Shown here: in pieces, positions 9,138 through 19,115 of the stretch | How the letters are laid out: each line of letters begins with the position of its first letter | Position numbering within the stretch: position 1 is the first letter of the stretch | Source of the DNA: Acanthosepion lycidas | Taxonomy: Eukaryota; Mollusca; Cephalopoda; Sepiida; Sepiidae | NCBI GenBank assembly: GCA_963932145.1 | Contig: OZ010586.1 | Span: 52,277,169-52,341,168, forward strand | DNA: 64,000 nt | Reading direction: 5' to 3' | Translations under genes and position numbers: made by a program | Notes under the pieces: model-generated | What the model saw: the letters and a program-made list of their open reading frames with translations, nothing else | Databases searched by the model: none | What the model was told of the DNA's origin: nothing

Positions 9138-9303
9138 AGAAAGAAGACAAAGTTGAAAAGCTTTTTATTGACAATGCTTCACCTTTGTTAGTGTAGGTGC
9201 CTTTAGGTCAGAATGATTTGTCTATCATTCTGACTTGAAGACAACTACCTAACTAAAGCTGAAAACATGTTGTCAATAAAAATGTTTCCACTTTGTCTCA
9301 TTT
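9138..9303. repeat. imperfect palindrome, about 78-bp arms
   Basis: The core GTCAGAATGA (9,208-9,217) and TCATTCTGAC (9,225-9,234) are perfect and separated by 7 nt. Outside them CCTTTGTTAG pairs imperfectly with CTAACTAAAG, and TTTTTATTGACAATG pairs with TGTTGTCAATAAAA. The arms extend into AAAGAAGACAAAGTTG and CACTTTGTCTCATTTC. It looks like a head-to-head dimer of a retroelement end. Confidence 0.75.
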
Positions 9304-10105
9304 CTCCAATTTTATAGCATAAATGGGATAATTTTGAAAAATTGAACTAAAAGACTAATATTAAAAAAATGTACATTTAAAAAAATTAGAATATGCAAAA
9401 ATAGGTTTCATTATATTTTCAGTAGGATCTTTTTGAAACAATTATGTTCATTCTGACTGCTCTTTGACTGTTTTTTCACCTTCCAATATGTGAACAAGAA
9501 ACTTACTACAGTGTTTTTACTACAATTATTACAGATAGTTTATGCTCATGTGCTTATAATTAACACAAAATATTATGACTAAAACCAGAAAATCCTTGTA
9601 GTTACTAGACAGAGTAATTCAGAAAGCTTCTTAACTAATCAAGAAAATTTTATTTGCCACTTCATAAATATAAAGGAAAACATTTTGTGGAGTTTAAGAA
9701 CTAACATTTTGTTTTTCCTAAACAACTTCCTCAAATTCTTTGCTGAGCAGGTCATAGTGATGAAGGAAGACTATGATTTTCTAAAAATCTTCCTAATCAA
9801 GAAATTAATCGTTGACCAAAGAAACAGATGGGTGTGACAGAAAAGATTCTTGTAAAATTGGTTGCTGCCAATGGAAAACAGAAGCTACCAACAGAGATAC
9901 ATAGAGATTGATCTTTCAGGCAATCTCTATCTAAAACAAACCACTGAGCTCAAATAGAAGAAAAAAGAGGGGAAATGCAATAAGACTGGAATTCTCTCTG
10001 ATTGTCAGTTACAGCCACTGTAAAAAATGGCTTTCTGTTCAGCCATTACTGGATGTGTGAAAGATGGGGAATCTCCTCCCAAGATTTAATTCTCAAAGCC
10101 AAACA
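9304..10105. other. no identifiable feature
   Basis: AT-rich sequence with A- and T-runs. I see no recognisable repeat or coding region. Confidence 0.5.
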
Positions 10106-10106
10106 A

Positions 10107-10108
10107 TA

Positions 10109-10185
<77 letters not shown>

Positions 10186-10186
10186 C
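10107..10186. repeat. (TA)n microsatellite
   Basis: About 80 bp of TA dinucleotides with a few substitutions. Confidence 0.95.
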
Positions 10187-10571
10187 ATTAAATGTATTTA
10201 TCATTTATACACATTTGGTTGTAGACCAATGAGAATTCTGTCTTTAATTATTTTAGCATGTGTGCAAAAATTAGCAACCAGAGTTATACCCCTTGATATG
10301 GAGCATTTCCTGAACAAGACTCTAAGATGGTGCAAAACAAAAAAAATGAGAGTTCAATGTAAGAGACAGAAACTGTACACACTTTTGAACATGTGAACTT
10401 GGGATAATAACTGTCAAAAAGATCTCCTTCTCTTTCATACCAAAACACCCAACTTGGAACTATTACAATTATTTTCTATTTATTTTTTTCTTCAGTTCAG
10501 ACTATTTTCCTGGTTCCCAGGGAGATTTTGAACATAAATTGTCCAATATCTTCTGAGGGCTTTTCATTTTC

Positions 10572-10666
10572 CAGTCAACTTTGATCGTGAAAAAATTAAA
10601 TGCAATGTCAGTCATTATCTTCTGTCTTCTTAATTCTTGTTCTTTTATTGTCCTCTCTCCTTAACA
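10572..10666 (+). mobile_element. jockey-like LINE 3' fragment
   Basis: TTCCAGTCAACTTTGATCGT followed by AAATGCAATGTCAGTC matches the C-terminal and 3'UTR part of the LINE family. About 75 bp (10,590-10,664) are identical to 12,224-12,298. Confidence 0.75.
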
Positions 10667-12215
10667 GTAACCATGATCAAAAAATTGTTTGTAGGTTGAT
10701 AAGGTTGTGTCTATAGGTGTATTTTGTGTTTCTTTGGCAGTATTTGATTGGCACATTGCATCAGTGGGTATGTATTGTTATTTAAATATCCTGTTTTCAG
10801 ATATCAACCTGTGGTGTACTGTCATTAGAAAATGTATAGATATTTGGATACTATTTTTAAATATGGCTTACAGTGTATATTTCAAATCATAAATCTGTAT
10901 ATGAGTACTATATCATATACCTTCCTTCCTACATAAGATGCGTATCTTGCTCCAAAAGAATTTTTTAAAAAGAGAAGCTTTACCTACTTGAAAAGATCAA
11001 AGAAGTAAAGGAGTAATAAATCTCAAGACAGCAAGCCTATGTCTTTCTTTTATTATACTTTTTCCTTTTTATTTTTCTCCAGCTTTCTTATTTACATCCA
11101 TGAAAAGTGCTCAGACGAACTACATTCCTTGGTTCTGCCAGGTCTAACCTTCATGGCTAGGACCCACTATGCCACTTATATAGTAGCAAACTACTCACAT
11201 TCCCTCTGTATTCTACTGGCAGTTAGTAAATTTCACTCAAACCACTGCCCAATGGAATAGACTCCCAAGATCTTAACTTTTTCAAGTCTAGAGTTAACTG
11301 TTATCTTCCCCTCTTGTCCATATAAACCACCCCTTAATGTAACCTTGTACCTCAAGTGGCTCTTGGGCTTTGTACAGGGCAAAGCTTACTGTAAAAAAAT
11401 CAAAAAAATCTGACTCCTCTAAATATTTATGAAGCATATTCATTATATTTATATTATTATAACATTTAAAAACTCATTGTTGTCATTATGTAAGTATAAT
11501 TACAGCTGATATTATGGAATTATATTTTTTTATATATTATAAAACAGAATTTATAACAGCCATCAAGAAATGATTAGTAACCAGACTTTGTCACTGATTC
11601 TATTCATAGACTTCTTTTAAGCTGAATGGTTAAAGATAATGTCCACTAAATTTTCAAACACTGTAAAGGTAGATTAGTCAAAGCTTTGCTTAGTTGTCTG
11701 AACAGCTTTTGTGTATTATAATCAATACATTGTAAGTCACGAATCAGTCAGTATTCACCCCTACAGAGATTATATGGTCACAGATGTTAGGGAAAAGAAG
11801 CATAAATGAATTTTCTAGATTTGGCCAAACAGTGATTAAAAGTATAGAAATAGACTATAAATAAAATAATATGAAGAATTTGGAAGCAAAACTGATAAAA
11901 AATGTTGGTGAATTTTTGAAACTGTACCTAATAAGGATTTTTGATCAGAATATTGAAAGTCACTCATTCAAAATGAAAAAAAATTATGAAGAGACACTAG
12001 AATAGAGTGTATTTGTTTTTCTCATCATAAATTTCAATAGAAGCAGGATTATATCTAATCTCATAAGTTACATTTAATACAAACCTTAAAATTGAATAGA
12101 ATTTAGGTTAATTTTAATATTTTACAACAATTTTATAAGAAGAACTGATAAAAGGATTCATATGAAATATCTGAGTAAAGTACATAATATAAAATTTGTA
12201 AAAATTAGTTGGTTG
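10667..12215. other. no identifiable feature
   Basis: AT-rich. A moderately less AT-rich patch lies at 11,100-11,380. Short open frames (10,707-10,892; 11,039-11,260) show no domains. No repeats or terminal motifs seen. Confidence 0.45.
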
Positions 12216-12223
12216 TTTTTTTT

Positions 12224-12390
12224 AAAAAATTAAATGCAATGTCAGTCATTATCTTCTGTCTTCTTAATTCTTGTTCTTTTATTGTCCTCTCTCCTTAATA
12301 GTAGATTTTCTCATATTCTCTAACACTCAATAACCCCTTGCATCCTAGTGGCTTTATTGCCTTGCTTGGTGTGAAAGGATTAAAAAAAAT
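12224..12390 (+). mobile_element. jockey-like LINE 3' end with A-rich tail
   Basis: Contains AAATGCAATGTCAGTC, the 3'UTR motif CCCTTGCATCCTAGTGGC, and the terminal GGTGTGAAAGGATTAAAAAA. This is the cleanest plus-strand example of the family 3' terminus in the window. Confidence 0.8.
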
Positions 12391-12398
12391 ATGCTAAC

Positions 12399-13045
12399 AT
12401 GGAAATAGTCATAAGACAAGGACGTATCTTCTCATCAGATTTATTCAACCTTTACAGCGAGGTGATTCTAAAAGCCTTACTAAGATTCATTATTGGAGGA
12501 CACAATCTTAACAACATAAGATATGCAGTTGACACAGTATTATTAGCAAACACAGAAAAAAAAACTACAGGAATTCCTAGAAAATTTAGTAAAAGAAAGT
12601 AAGAAGAATACTATGTAATATCAATTCTATATGTTGGACAGTCTCTTCACAGAGGAAGAAAACAGAAATGTGATTCTACAAAGGATGCAGAGAATACCAT
12701 GGACTGAACATGTAAGTCACAAGGAATTTTTAAGGATAATGGGAATACAAAGGTCACATAAAATTAGAATCAGAAAGAGGTTTGCTGAAACTTCTAGGTT
12801 ATACAATGAGAAAAGAGAGCCTGGAGCATTTGACAGTCATAAGACATATTGATTAAAAGAGGGTCAAAGAGTAAACAGTAAGTAACTTACCTAACAAGCT
12901 TGTGCAAATGGATGACAATACAGGGATTGGGAGGAATAGTGAAAAAATAAACCTTAATAAGAGCTACAAGGAATAAGAAGTTGTGGAGATCCATAATCGT
13001 CTACATCTTGAAGTGACACACCACATCGAAAAAGAAGTAGAAGTT
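12399..13045 (+). mobile_element. RTE-type LINE, RT core and C-terminus (fossil)
   Basis: 12,399-12,602 reads RQGRIFSSDLFNLYSEVIL then FIIGGHNLNNIRYAVD, the RT palm. The catalytic YADD is YAVD here (12,522-12,533), so it is inactive. After a short break, 12,631-12,850 reads ILQRMQRIPWTEHVSHKEFL and a downstream block ending in SHKTY, matching the C-terminal segment at 155-250. 12,960-13,045 is the 3' terminus, ending in an AAAAAGAAG-rich tail. The thumb region between RT and C-terminus is deleted relative to a full element. Confidence 0.85.
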
Positions 13046-13287
13046 TGATGTATAATTTTTTTTTATTTTGTTGTCAACATTTTGGTCTGTAAGAGCATCC
13101 TCAGAAGAACTGAAAAAAAATCTAAGGTAAAAAGTGGTAACCTTGCTACTTATAAATTCTGTAGTTGATTTGAAAAAAAAATAACAATAAAATTTAAAGG
13201 AAAATATCTGAACAAATCAGTGAGATTTGTACATTTGATTAGGAAAAATAAAAGAAAGTTATGGTGAGAAAAATAAAGCACATATAT

Positions 13288-13432
13288 TTTTTTAATCATT
13301 TCAATTAATAAACATTTTTGTAGCAATAAAGCCACAAAGATGTGGAGGTGGGTTACTGAATGTGAAAGAATATAAGAAAATGAAAAACAGTACGAAGGAG
13401 CAAGAACAATAAAAGAATTCAGAATACAGTTG
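13288..13432 (-). mobile_element. jockey-like LINE 3' tail fragment
   Basis: Plus strand reads a T run, AATCATTTCAATTAATAAAC, then AATAAAGCCACAAAGATG and GGGTTACTGAATGTGAAAG, the complement of the LINE 3' terminus. Confidence 0.75.
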
Positions 13433-13529
13433 TTTAATTTTATGTTTTTTGTTGTTTCTTTTTTCACTTAAGCCACACTGATATCAATGGTGAAGTTCCT
13501 TAACATTTGGTCACATTCGAATACAAGCA

Positions 13530-13775
13530 CATTTTTCCTGATCTTCTGAACAGGAGTAGTGGTGTATCCCTTATTTCTGATTTAAGATTAGGATTCAGGT
13601 TCTTTCTAAATCTATACTTTTAGTGTGTCTGCCTAAACTCTGAAACTTCATTTACTATTTATTTATTAATAATTTTCTTCCTCAATGACACTCCTTCGTG
13701 GTCTTTGGAACCGGAGTAGAGACTTATCCATTGTTTCCTGTTTAGGATTGGGTTTCCAGTTCCTTCTAAAGTTTT
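13530..13775 (-). repeat. unclassified repeat, two tandem partial copies
   Basis: Two blocks containing GAACAGGAGTAGTGGTG (13,546) and GGAACCGGAGTAGAGAC (13,709) match each other and 1,075-1,135. They were probably part of the same unknown element as 881-1,399. Confidence 0.5.
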
Positions 13776-13862
13776 CTCATTCTCTTTCACTCTTAGAAAC
13801 CCCTTGAACCCTAGTGGCATTATCACCTTGCTTAGGGTGAATTGGTTAAAAAAGGAAAAAAA
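13776..13862 (+). mobile_element. jockey-like LINE 3' terminus
   Basis: Reads CCCCTTGAACCCTAGTGGC and TTGCTTAGGGTGAATTGG followed by A runs. This is the same 3' end as 12,224-12,390. Confidence 0.7.
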
Positions 13863-13939
13863 GAACCTGCAATTATTGCAATTAATTCGCTGCAATGGTT
13901 TTATTTTGAGGTTGGGTTATCTGTAATTCTTATTTTATG

Positions 13940-14130
13940 TGATGTGTCTCTTCAGGACCATGACAATCATGGCTTACCAAAATTTCCTATGATTTATAGC
14001 TCATAACAATGTTTCATTTTTACTACTCTGTTCTGCTATCCCTTTATACAAGTTTGATCAGTAGGTTACTCACTATTTCCTTCTGCTGCTCTTACCTTCA
14101 ATATGCTCTGTGGGTGTCAAATTCTCCACT
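13940..14130 (-). mobile_element. RTE-type LINE 3' end fragment
   Basis: Reads TCTCTTCAGGACCATGACAA on the plus strand, the complement of the RTE and SINE 3' terminus, and continues to ATGCTCTGTGGGTGTCAAAT, the complement of the LTGQIEGK-coding block. Confidence 0.6.
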
Positions 14131-14895
14131 TTCTTCATTATGTGAAGCAGAAATATCAGCTCTCACTTTCTGATTCTAAGTATGTGTCCTTTTGGCTTCC
14201 ATTTTCCTTTAAACTTCCTCATTGGTCAGATGTTCCATCTATGGTATTCTAAGCATCCTTTTCTAGAATTACATTTCTCTTGCTTCAATTATCCTCTTCA
14301 TCTGTGAGAAAACTAACATTCACTAGAAAAAGGATTTTACAGAGCAGTTGACACTCAGTCTTTAACAAAATTTTCTTGTTTCTTAATACTTTATTTAGCT
14401 TTTGGAAGACATCTTTTGCTATTACAAATGCATTTTTTTGATTTCTGTGTAACATTTTCTATCATATGTTAAAACACTGCTTAGATAGTTAAATTTCTGC
14501 ACTAGTTTGATCTTGATTTTCAATTTGTAGCTGTTACTCTTGCCAATAGCTATACATTCTCTAATACTGACTTGGCCAGTGCTAGACGTGCATTTTAAAA
14601 ATCACAAGTCCTTCTTCGGGATGTTTTGTAGATTTGCAGAATGTTGAATTGACACTTTGAAAAGTTGTCTATTGTCAATGTTGGTAACTGTCACCAAGCT
14701 ATTTTGATATGTTGCTTTACTGGAACAACAAAACAATCCTACTTTGTTTAATTTAAATTAGCTACTGTGGATATTATTAGATTTTGCTTGATTTCCATGT
14801 ATGTGCAGGTAATGTAATGTAATGCAGTGTAGATAGTGGAATTAGAGTTTTGTCTGTTTTGTTTATTGTCTATTCTTATTTTGTATCTATTATTC
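14131..14895. other. no identifiable feature
   Basis: AT-rich sequence. No motif recognised. Confidence 0.5.
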
Positions 14896-14899
14896 ATTT

Positions 14900-15135
14900 A
14901 GAAAAAAAAATGAATCCATCTTCCTTCAGCTATGGACTAAATAGCAGGGAGACTGAGGTTTCTTGCATTGGATGGTAGCCAGTCTAGGAGAATGAAAACT
15001 CTGAATTAAAACACTCATTGCCTTGCAGCTACTGGGTAAGTAAAACTCTGATCATAAACTACTGTTGATGGGACTCCTTAGCCTACAAAACGAGGAGCAT
15101 GTGACGTTTGTTTATATCAGATGTTGAAAGGTCAG
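14900..15135 (+). mobile_element. tRNA-derived SINE, body and tail (no head)
   Basis: Matches the body of the SINE family (CTTCAGCTATGGACTAAATA, then TGGTAGCCAGTCTAGGAGA) and reaches an RTE-like 3' end at about 15,130. The tRNA-like head is missing. Confidence 0.65.
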
Positions 15136-15574
15136 AAAACTTGGATAGAAACCTGACTGGTTAGATTTTGATTCATTTATGATAGCAGTTAAAGTAAAAA
15201 TAAAAATTCGGAGTTCTGGTAAGTCACTTCAGTAACAAATAAGATTGATAAAAGTATTTGATCTTGGGCTGTTTTTGTAATGCATAAATATTTTCCTCAA
15301 TATTCTATTTTTTATTTTCTACTAATTGTATTGCTCTCCTTTGTATACAAGTGGGATTAAAGAAAATAAATATTTATTTGAATCTTACCAACAAGTTATA
15401 CTTCACTCTGAATTTCTGGGATGAGGAGATATTATAACTTAGTTTACATTCAGACTAATATCCTCATTTTTGTTGTTATTATCACAACATTTCAGCAGTT
15501 GTACTCTCTGGCCATTTTCAAGTCTCTATCAATACAATTAACCTTCAGAGAATTTAACTTTCCATGTCTCGGGT

Positions 15575-16019
15575 ATTGATTGATTGATTACTGGAAATTA
15601 GCAGCAGTTATGTTCTTTTAAGTATATTTATTGATTGATTTGTTTTTTAGCAGCTTATCAACCTTTTGCAGGTTATTTAAAGCCAGAAAGTTCTTTCAGA
15701 TAGTAAGAATTATTTTTAGAGATAGTAACAGTTTTTAGTGATACAAGTCTTATTAATTACCCCATAGCTGATTCCAGAAGAGATGGATTTATACCTTTCC
15801 TAAAGATATTTTCATATAAGTAAATATAATGAACCTAACAGGAATTAAAACTCACCTCTCTGATTAAAAATTGCAAGCAATTAGAACACCTGCACATCCA
15901 AGTTTACAGCTCTTGTTATTCCCAAGTGGACACTCATTTAGGTACTGCACGTTCGATGTTGCTTAACTTCGGTAATCATACGGAAACTGGTGTTTCAACA
16001 TGGTGTGCCTGTAAGCCCC
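15575..16019 (-). mobile_element. 5S-tRNA fused SINE, copy 1
   Basis: Read on the minus strand: a 5S rRNA-like head (16,019-15,901), then a tRNA-like head with A-box-like GTTCTAATTGCTTGC and B-box-like GAGTTTTAATTCCTG, then a body containing ATGGGG-type and GTATAAATCC-like motifs. The 3' end (GGTTGATAAGCTGC) is followed by short AATC-type repeats near 15,575-15,650. Internal RNA polymerase III promoters are inferred from the heads. It is inserted within the inverted-tail SINE. Confidence 0.7.
15901..16019 (-). pseudogene. 5S rRNA-like SINE head
   Basis: The minus strand follows 5S rRNA order. It has GAAGTTAAGCAAC (A-box region), AATGAGTGTCCACTTGGGAA (C-box region; typical is ATGGGTGACCGCCTGGGAA) and AGAGCTGTAAACTT at the 3' end. 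The length of about 119 nt fits 5S. Many substitutions exclude a functional rRNA gene. It runs straight into the tRNA-like part of the SINE. Confidence 0.75.
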
Positions 16020-16401
16020 ATGTTTAGGGATATTCCATCATGTAATTTTTTTAGTAAACTAAGTTAGTACAAAAGATATCCATAGATATGGAGAGTTGAA
16101 TAAGAACAATCTACCCTAATGGATTAAATAAAGAATTCAGTTTGAAATTCCCTGAATTCCAGAGGACACAACTACCAAACCATTTGATAACAAAGATGAG
16201 GACATTAGTTTGAATGTAAATAATCTAAATAAAATTGTACTTTAGCTGTGAGAATGCCAAAATATAAAAGTAGTTTTTGCCTTTGAATTTGATTAAGCTA
16301 GAAAAATATACAGTTAAAAATAATTATATCTTGTTGCTATAAAATTAATAAATTAATTAATAAATTAATTAATAAATTAATTAATAAATTAATTAATAAA
16401 A
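16020..16401. other. spacer with 12-bp AT repeat
   Basis: Outside the inverted-tail SINE remainder (to 16,230) the sequence is AT-rich. 16,343-16,400 is a tandem array of TTAATAAATTAA units. Confidence 0.7.
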
Positions 16402-16635
16402 GCTACTAACACACATTGATTGATGGTGGTATTTATCATCTTTTATCCTTGGTTCTGCTCTTCTTAATGAACAGTAATTGCAGGTACAACAAAATGGTCC
16501 CTGCTATTTTTGTTGAATTGTTGAAGGCATCCATACTTCCTTGTTATGGTACTAATTAACATGATGCATGGGTGTGTTCATCCTTGGGAAGTGTAAAAAT
16601 CACAGGTTAGGATTTTAATGTCATAATCATGAAAT
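16402..16635. repeat. direct repeat D1, copy 1
   Basis: Aligns with 17,495-17,729 with scattered mismatches and an indel near the start. Shared strings include GGTCCCTGCTATTTTTGTTG and GGGAAGTGTAAAAATCACA. It begins directly after the 12-bp AT array. Confidence 0.9.
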
Positions 16636-17494
16636 TTATTACACTTCAAACAATTTTGGAGGAATAATGGGTTAATGTTCTGTTAATTTAAAGAAAAGAA
16701 GGGGTTAACATTTTTAAAATTCTTTAGATGTGAATATTTTTAAAGATATACTGTAGTATTGTGTGCAAATTAGATAGACAAGTATAAATAGAGAACAACT
16801 GGTGAATATAAGGGCTATGCCTAACAAACCTGGTTGCTGTTCAGGACACGGAGAACTGTACTATGACTACTACTATGCAGAGAGATTGCAAAACATAACA
16901 TATACATTTCTACAGAAAACTTAACTTAATTTGAATATACAATGCCTATATAGATTCAAGTGTCATGAAAAATAAAAAGATACGCTATAAAAATATTCAA
17001 ATTAATTTTTCTAGCAATTACATATAATTAAGAGATAAAAATAATTAAGAGATAATCCTCTGGATTAATGATTAACAGTCAAAACAAAACCATTTTAAAA
17101 AAAGGATTATATATTTTTGGCATTATTTCCTTTACTAGACTTGTCAGCTGCTATAATTTATATTTCATGCAATTAAAGTGAAAGTTTCTAATCGTGAAGT
17201 CAGCCTTGTACACATTTTTCTTATCTCTTTTATTCAGTAAGTTACATTAGAGGCCACACGTCATTTGGAATTTACAAGATATTTATTTGAGAATTCTATA
17301 CTCACTAAAAATAATGCACACCAGTCTACAATTTATCTGATACTTTGCAATATTCCTGAGGGTATCTGTGCCATCAACTTTTTTATTCCTTGTTCTATTC
17401 AAATCAATAAAATGAACAGGGGAAGTCCAAATTGATCTACTAGTTGTATCTGTGGCAAGGGACAATATTTTATTTGCCCTTAAGTTGAAGAAAT
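16636..17494. other. no identifiable feature between direct repeats
   Basis: AT-rich. A 60-codon minus-strand frame (17,283-17,465) shows no domain. I see no primer-binding site or polypurine tract that would make the flanking repeats LTRs. Confidence 0.5.
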
Positions 17495-17729
17495 GCTACT
17501 AACACACATTGACCAGAGAAGGGTATTTATCATCTTTTATCCTGGGTTCTACTCTTCTTGATTAATAGTAATTGCAGGTACAAGGAAATGGTCCCTGCTA
17601 TTTTTGTTGAATTGTTGAAGCCATTCATACTTCCCTGTTATGGTTCTAATGAACACTATGCATGAGTGTGTTCATTCTTGGGAAGTGTAAAAATCACAAG
17701 TTAGGATTTTAATGCCATAATCATGAAAT
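17495..17729. repeat. direct repeat D1, copy 2
   Basis: Second copy of 16,402-16,635, offset by 1,093 bp. Confidence 0.9.
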
Positions 17730-17844
17730 GGCTTAGCTTAACCTGCCTTAAAGTCATATTTCTTTGGCAAACAAAAGTTGAAAGTTTAATGGAACCAGCA
17801 AGACTATTCTCATTACAAAGCAACAATAGGAATTTATGAGTTTT

Positions 17845-18345
17845 TTTTTTGTTTTTTTTTTAATAGATTTCACCCCAAGCCACTAATACTCAAGGGGTTA
17901 ATGGCTGTAGAAGAACTAGGAATAGAAACATTAATAATGAGTGGGAAGAGGAAAGAGTAATCCAGAGGTCAGTAGATAGCAATTGACATTGCATTTAAAT
18001 TTGTGTAGATTAAAGTTGACTGGAAAGTATGGAGCTGAAAGGGAGTTCTACAAGCAATAAGTGTGAGAAAAGAAACTGTTAGCATAGAATTTATGGTTAC
18101 ATTTACCCAGCTCAATTGTAAATTGATCTCAATGCCAGTCTACTGTGCTTAAATTCCAAAAAGTCTAGGTACCATATCAAAAAGCTTATCCAAACAATTA
18201 CCATGAAAGTATTTATAGAAAAAGATGCAGAGAAGCAACCTTATGGCAATGGGAAAGTGACTGAAGCTGAGCTACCAGATCAGGACCAGTAATATTGCTG
18301 ATTCTTCTTTGGATTTTATCAAAGAGCTCAAGGTAAATAGCAGGG
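17845..18345 (-). mobile_element. jockey-like LINE, C-terminus and 3' end
   Basis: Read on the minus strand this encodes a worn DKIQRRISNITGPDL, then QLQSLSHCHKVASL, followed by the FKCNV-containing C-terminus, a 3'UTR and a GGTGAAAT tail before A runs. The same block in the opposite orientation lies at 30,880-31,240 (DKIQRWICNVVGPDL). The T-rich plus-strand stretch at 17,840-17,872 is the complement of its poly-A. Confidence 0.8.
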
Positions 18346-18727
18346 GGCACTGGACCACATGTGGATTGGTTTTCCACCATACATATATGCAAGGGTTAAA
18401 AAAACAATGTGATTTACACTTTCATAACCTAGATTATATATAATCCATATTGTTTTGTGATGTCAGTTTAAACTCATGCGGCCCTGTCGGCTGGGGCTTT
18501 AGAATACGCCAACTGCACCTCTGTAGAGGGGTAAGACCCCCCCCAATGAGGCATCCTGGGTATGACGGTAAATTGCATCCAACAGCAAGGCCTCTGATCT
18601 GGAGGTTTTGAGGAGCGTGGAACCACCTCTTAATTGCTGGTGTTCCCAGGTCCACCTTGATCCGGGGTGGTAGCACCTGTTAGGGTCCCAGCTATGGGTA
18701 AATAGTGAACTGCTAGTTTTCCAGGTT

Positions 18728-18830
18728 TTGCTCACGTCCTGGGTATGATGGTAAACTACATCCGCGTCCTGGGTATGACGGTAAACTACATCCGCGTCCT
18801 GGGTACGGCGATAAACTGCATCCAACAGCA
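18728..18830. repeat. ~30-bp tandem repeat, about three units
   Basis: CGTCCTGGGTATGATGGTAA recurs as CGTCCTGGGTATGACGGTAA and CGTCCTGGGTACGGCGATAA, each followed by ACTRCATCC. It amplifies a segment present once at 18,551-18,585 and at 40,130. Confidence 0.85.
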
Positions 18831-18849
18831 AGGTCTCAGATAATGTTTT

Positions 18850-19015
18850 CAGAAAGATAATGTTGCCAGCTCTAAGTTTTTGAAACAATAATGTTGCCAG
18901 CTATAAGTTTTTGAAACAATAATGTTGCCAGCTCTAAGTCTTTGAAACAATAATGTTGCCAGCTATACGTTTTTTTTTAAACAATAATGTTGCCAGCTAT
19001 ACATTTTTTTATTCT
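18850..19015. repeat. ~31-bp tandem repeat, five units
   Basis: ATAATGTTGCCAGCTMTAAG followed by TTTTTGAAACA recurs five times, the last two with longer T runs. The related CAAAC copies at 40,320-40,440 and 56,930-57,000 carry diverged versions (ACCAGCAATAGATTTTTG). Confidence 0.9.
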
Positions 19016-19115
19016 ATACAAAATAGGCATTTAAAATTCATATAAACTGGATTTGGCATTAAATAACCCACAGTGGTTGATATGCCATAAAACCCAAACA
19101 AACAAACAAACAAAT

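Larger units (their letters stand above)
15433..16230 (-). mobile_element. SINE with inverted terminal tails, split by another SINE
   Basis: The left end at 15,433 reads TTTACATTCAGACTAATATC and TTTGTTGTTATTATCACAAC. The right end near 16,180-16,230 reads AACAAAGATGAGGACATTAG and GAATGTAAAT, its reverse complement. The interior is interrupted by the 5S-tRNA SINE (15,575-16,019). Related units lie at 37,995-39,045, 44,935-45,480, 52,370-52,710 and 52,930-53,335. Confidence 0.65.
18434..19115 (+). mobile_element. (CAAAC)-tailed repeat family, copy 1, with internal minisatellites
   Basis: Begins with a less AT-rich block containing GCGGCCCTGTCGGCTGGGGC and CTGGTGTTCCCAGGTCCACC, shared with 40,130-40,300 (+) and 57,000-57,250 (-). 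Inside are two tandem arrays (separate entries). The 3' part reads GGCATTAAATAACCCACAG and GATATGCCATAAAACC, then CAAA repeats at 19,096-19,112. The polar structure with a simple-repeat tail suggests a retroposon. I see no protein or clear tRNA head, so the class is unknown. Confidence 0.7.

Noticed and set aside
8803..9174. Methionine-rich repeat protein gene on the minus strand
   Set aside because: The frame follows from a 30-bp minisatellite; no start context, homology or neighbouring exons.
15901..16019. Functional 5S rRNA gene
   Set aside because: Too many substitutions, no terminator T run in place, and it continues directly into a SINE.
16402..17729. LTR retrotransposon
   Set aside because: No TG...CA ends, primer-binding site, polypurine tract or target duplication could be recognised.
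18728..19015. CRISPR-like array
   Set aside because: Contiguous tandem units with no spacers, embedded in a dispersed repeat.
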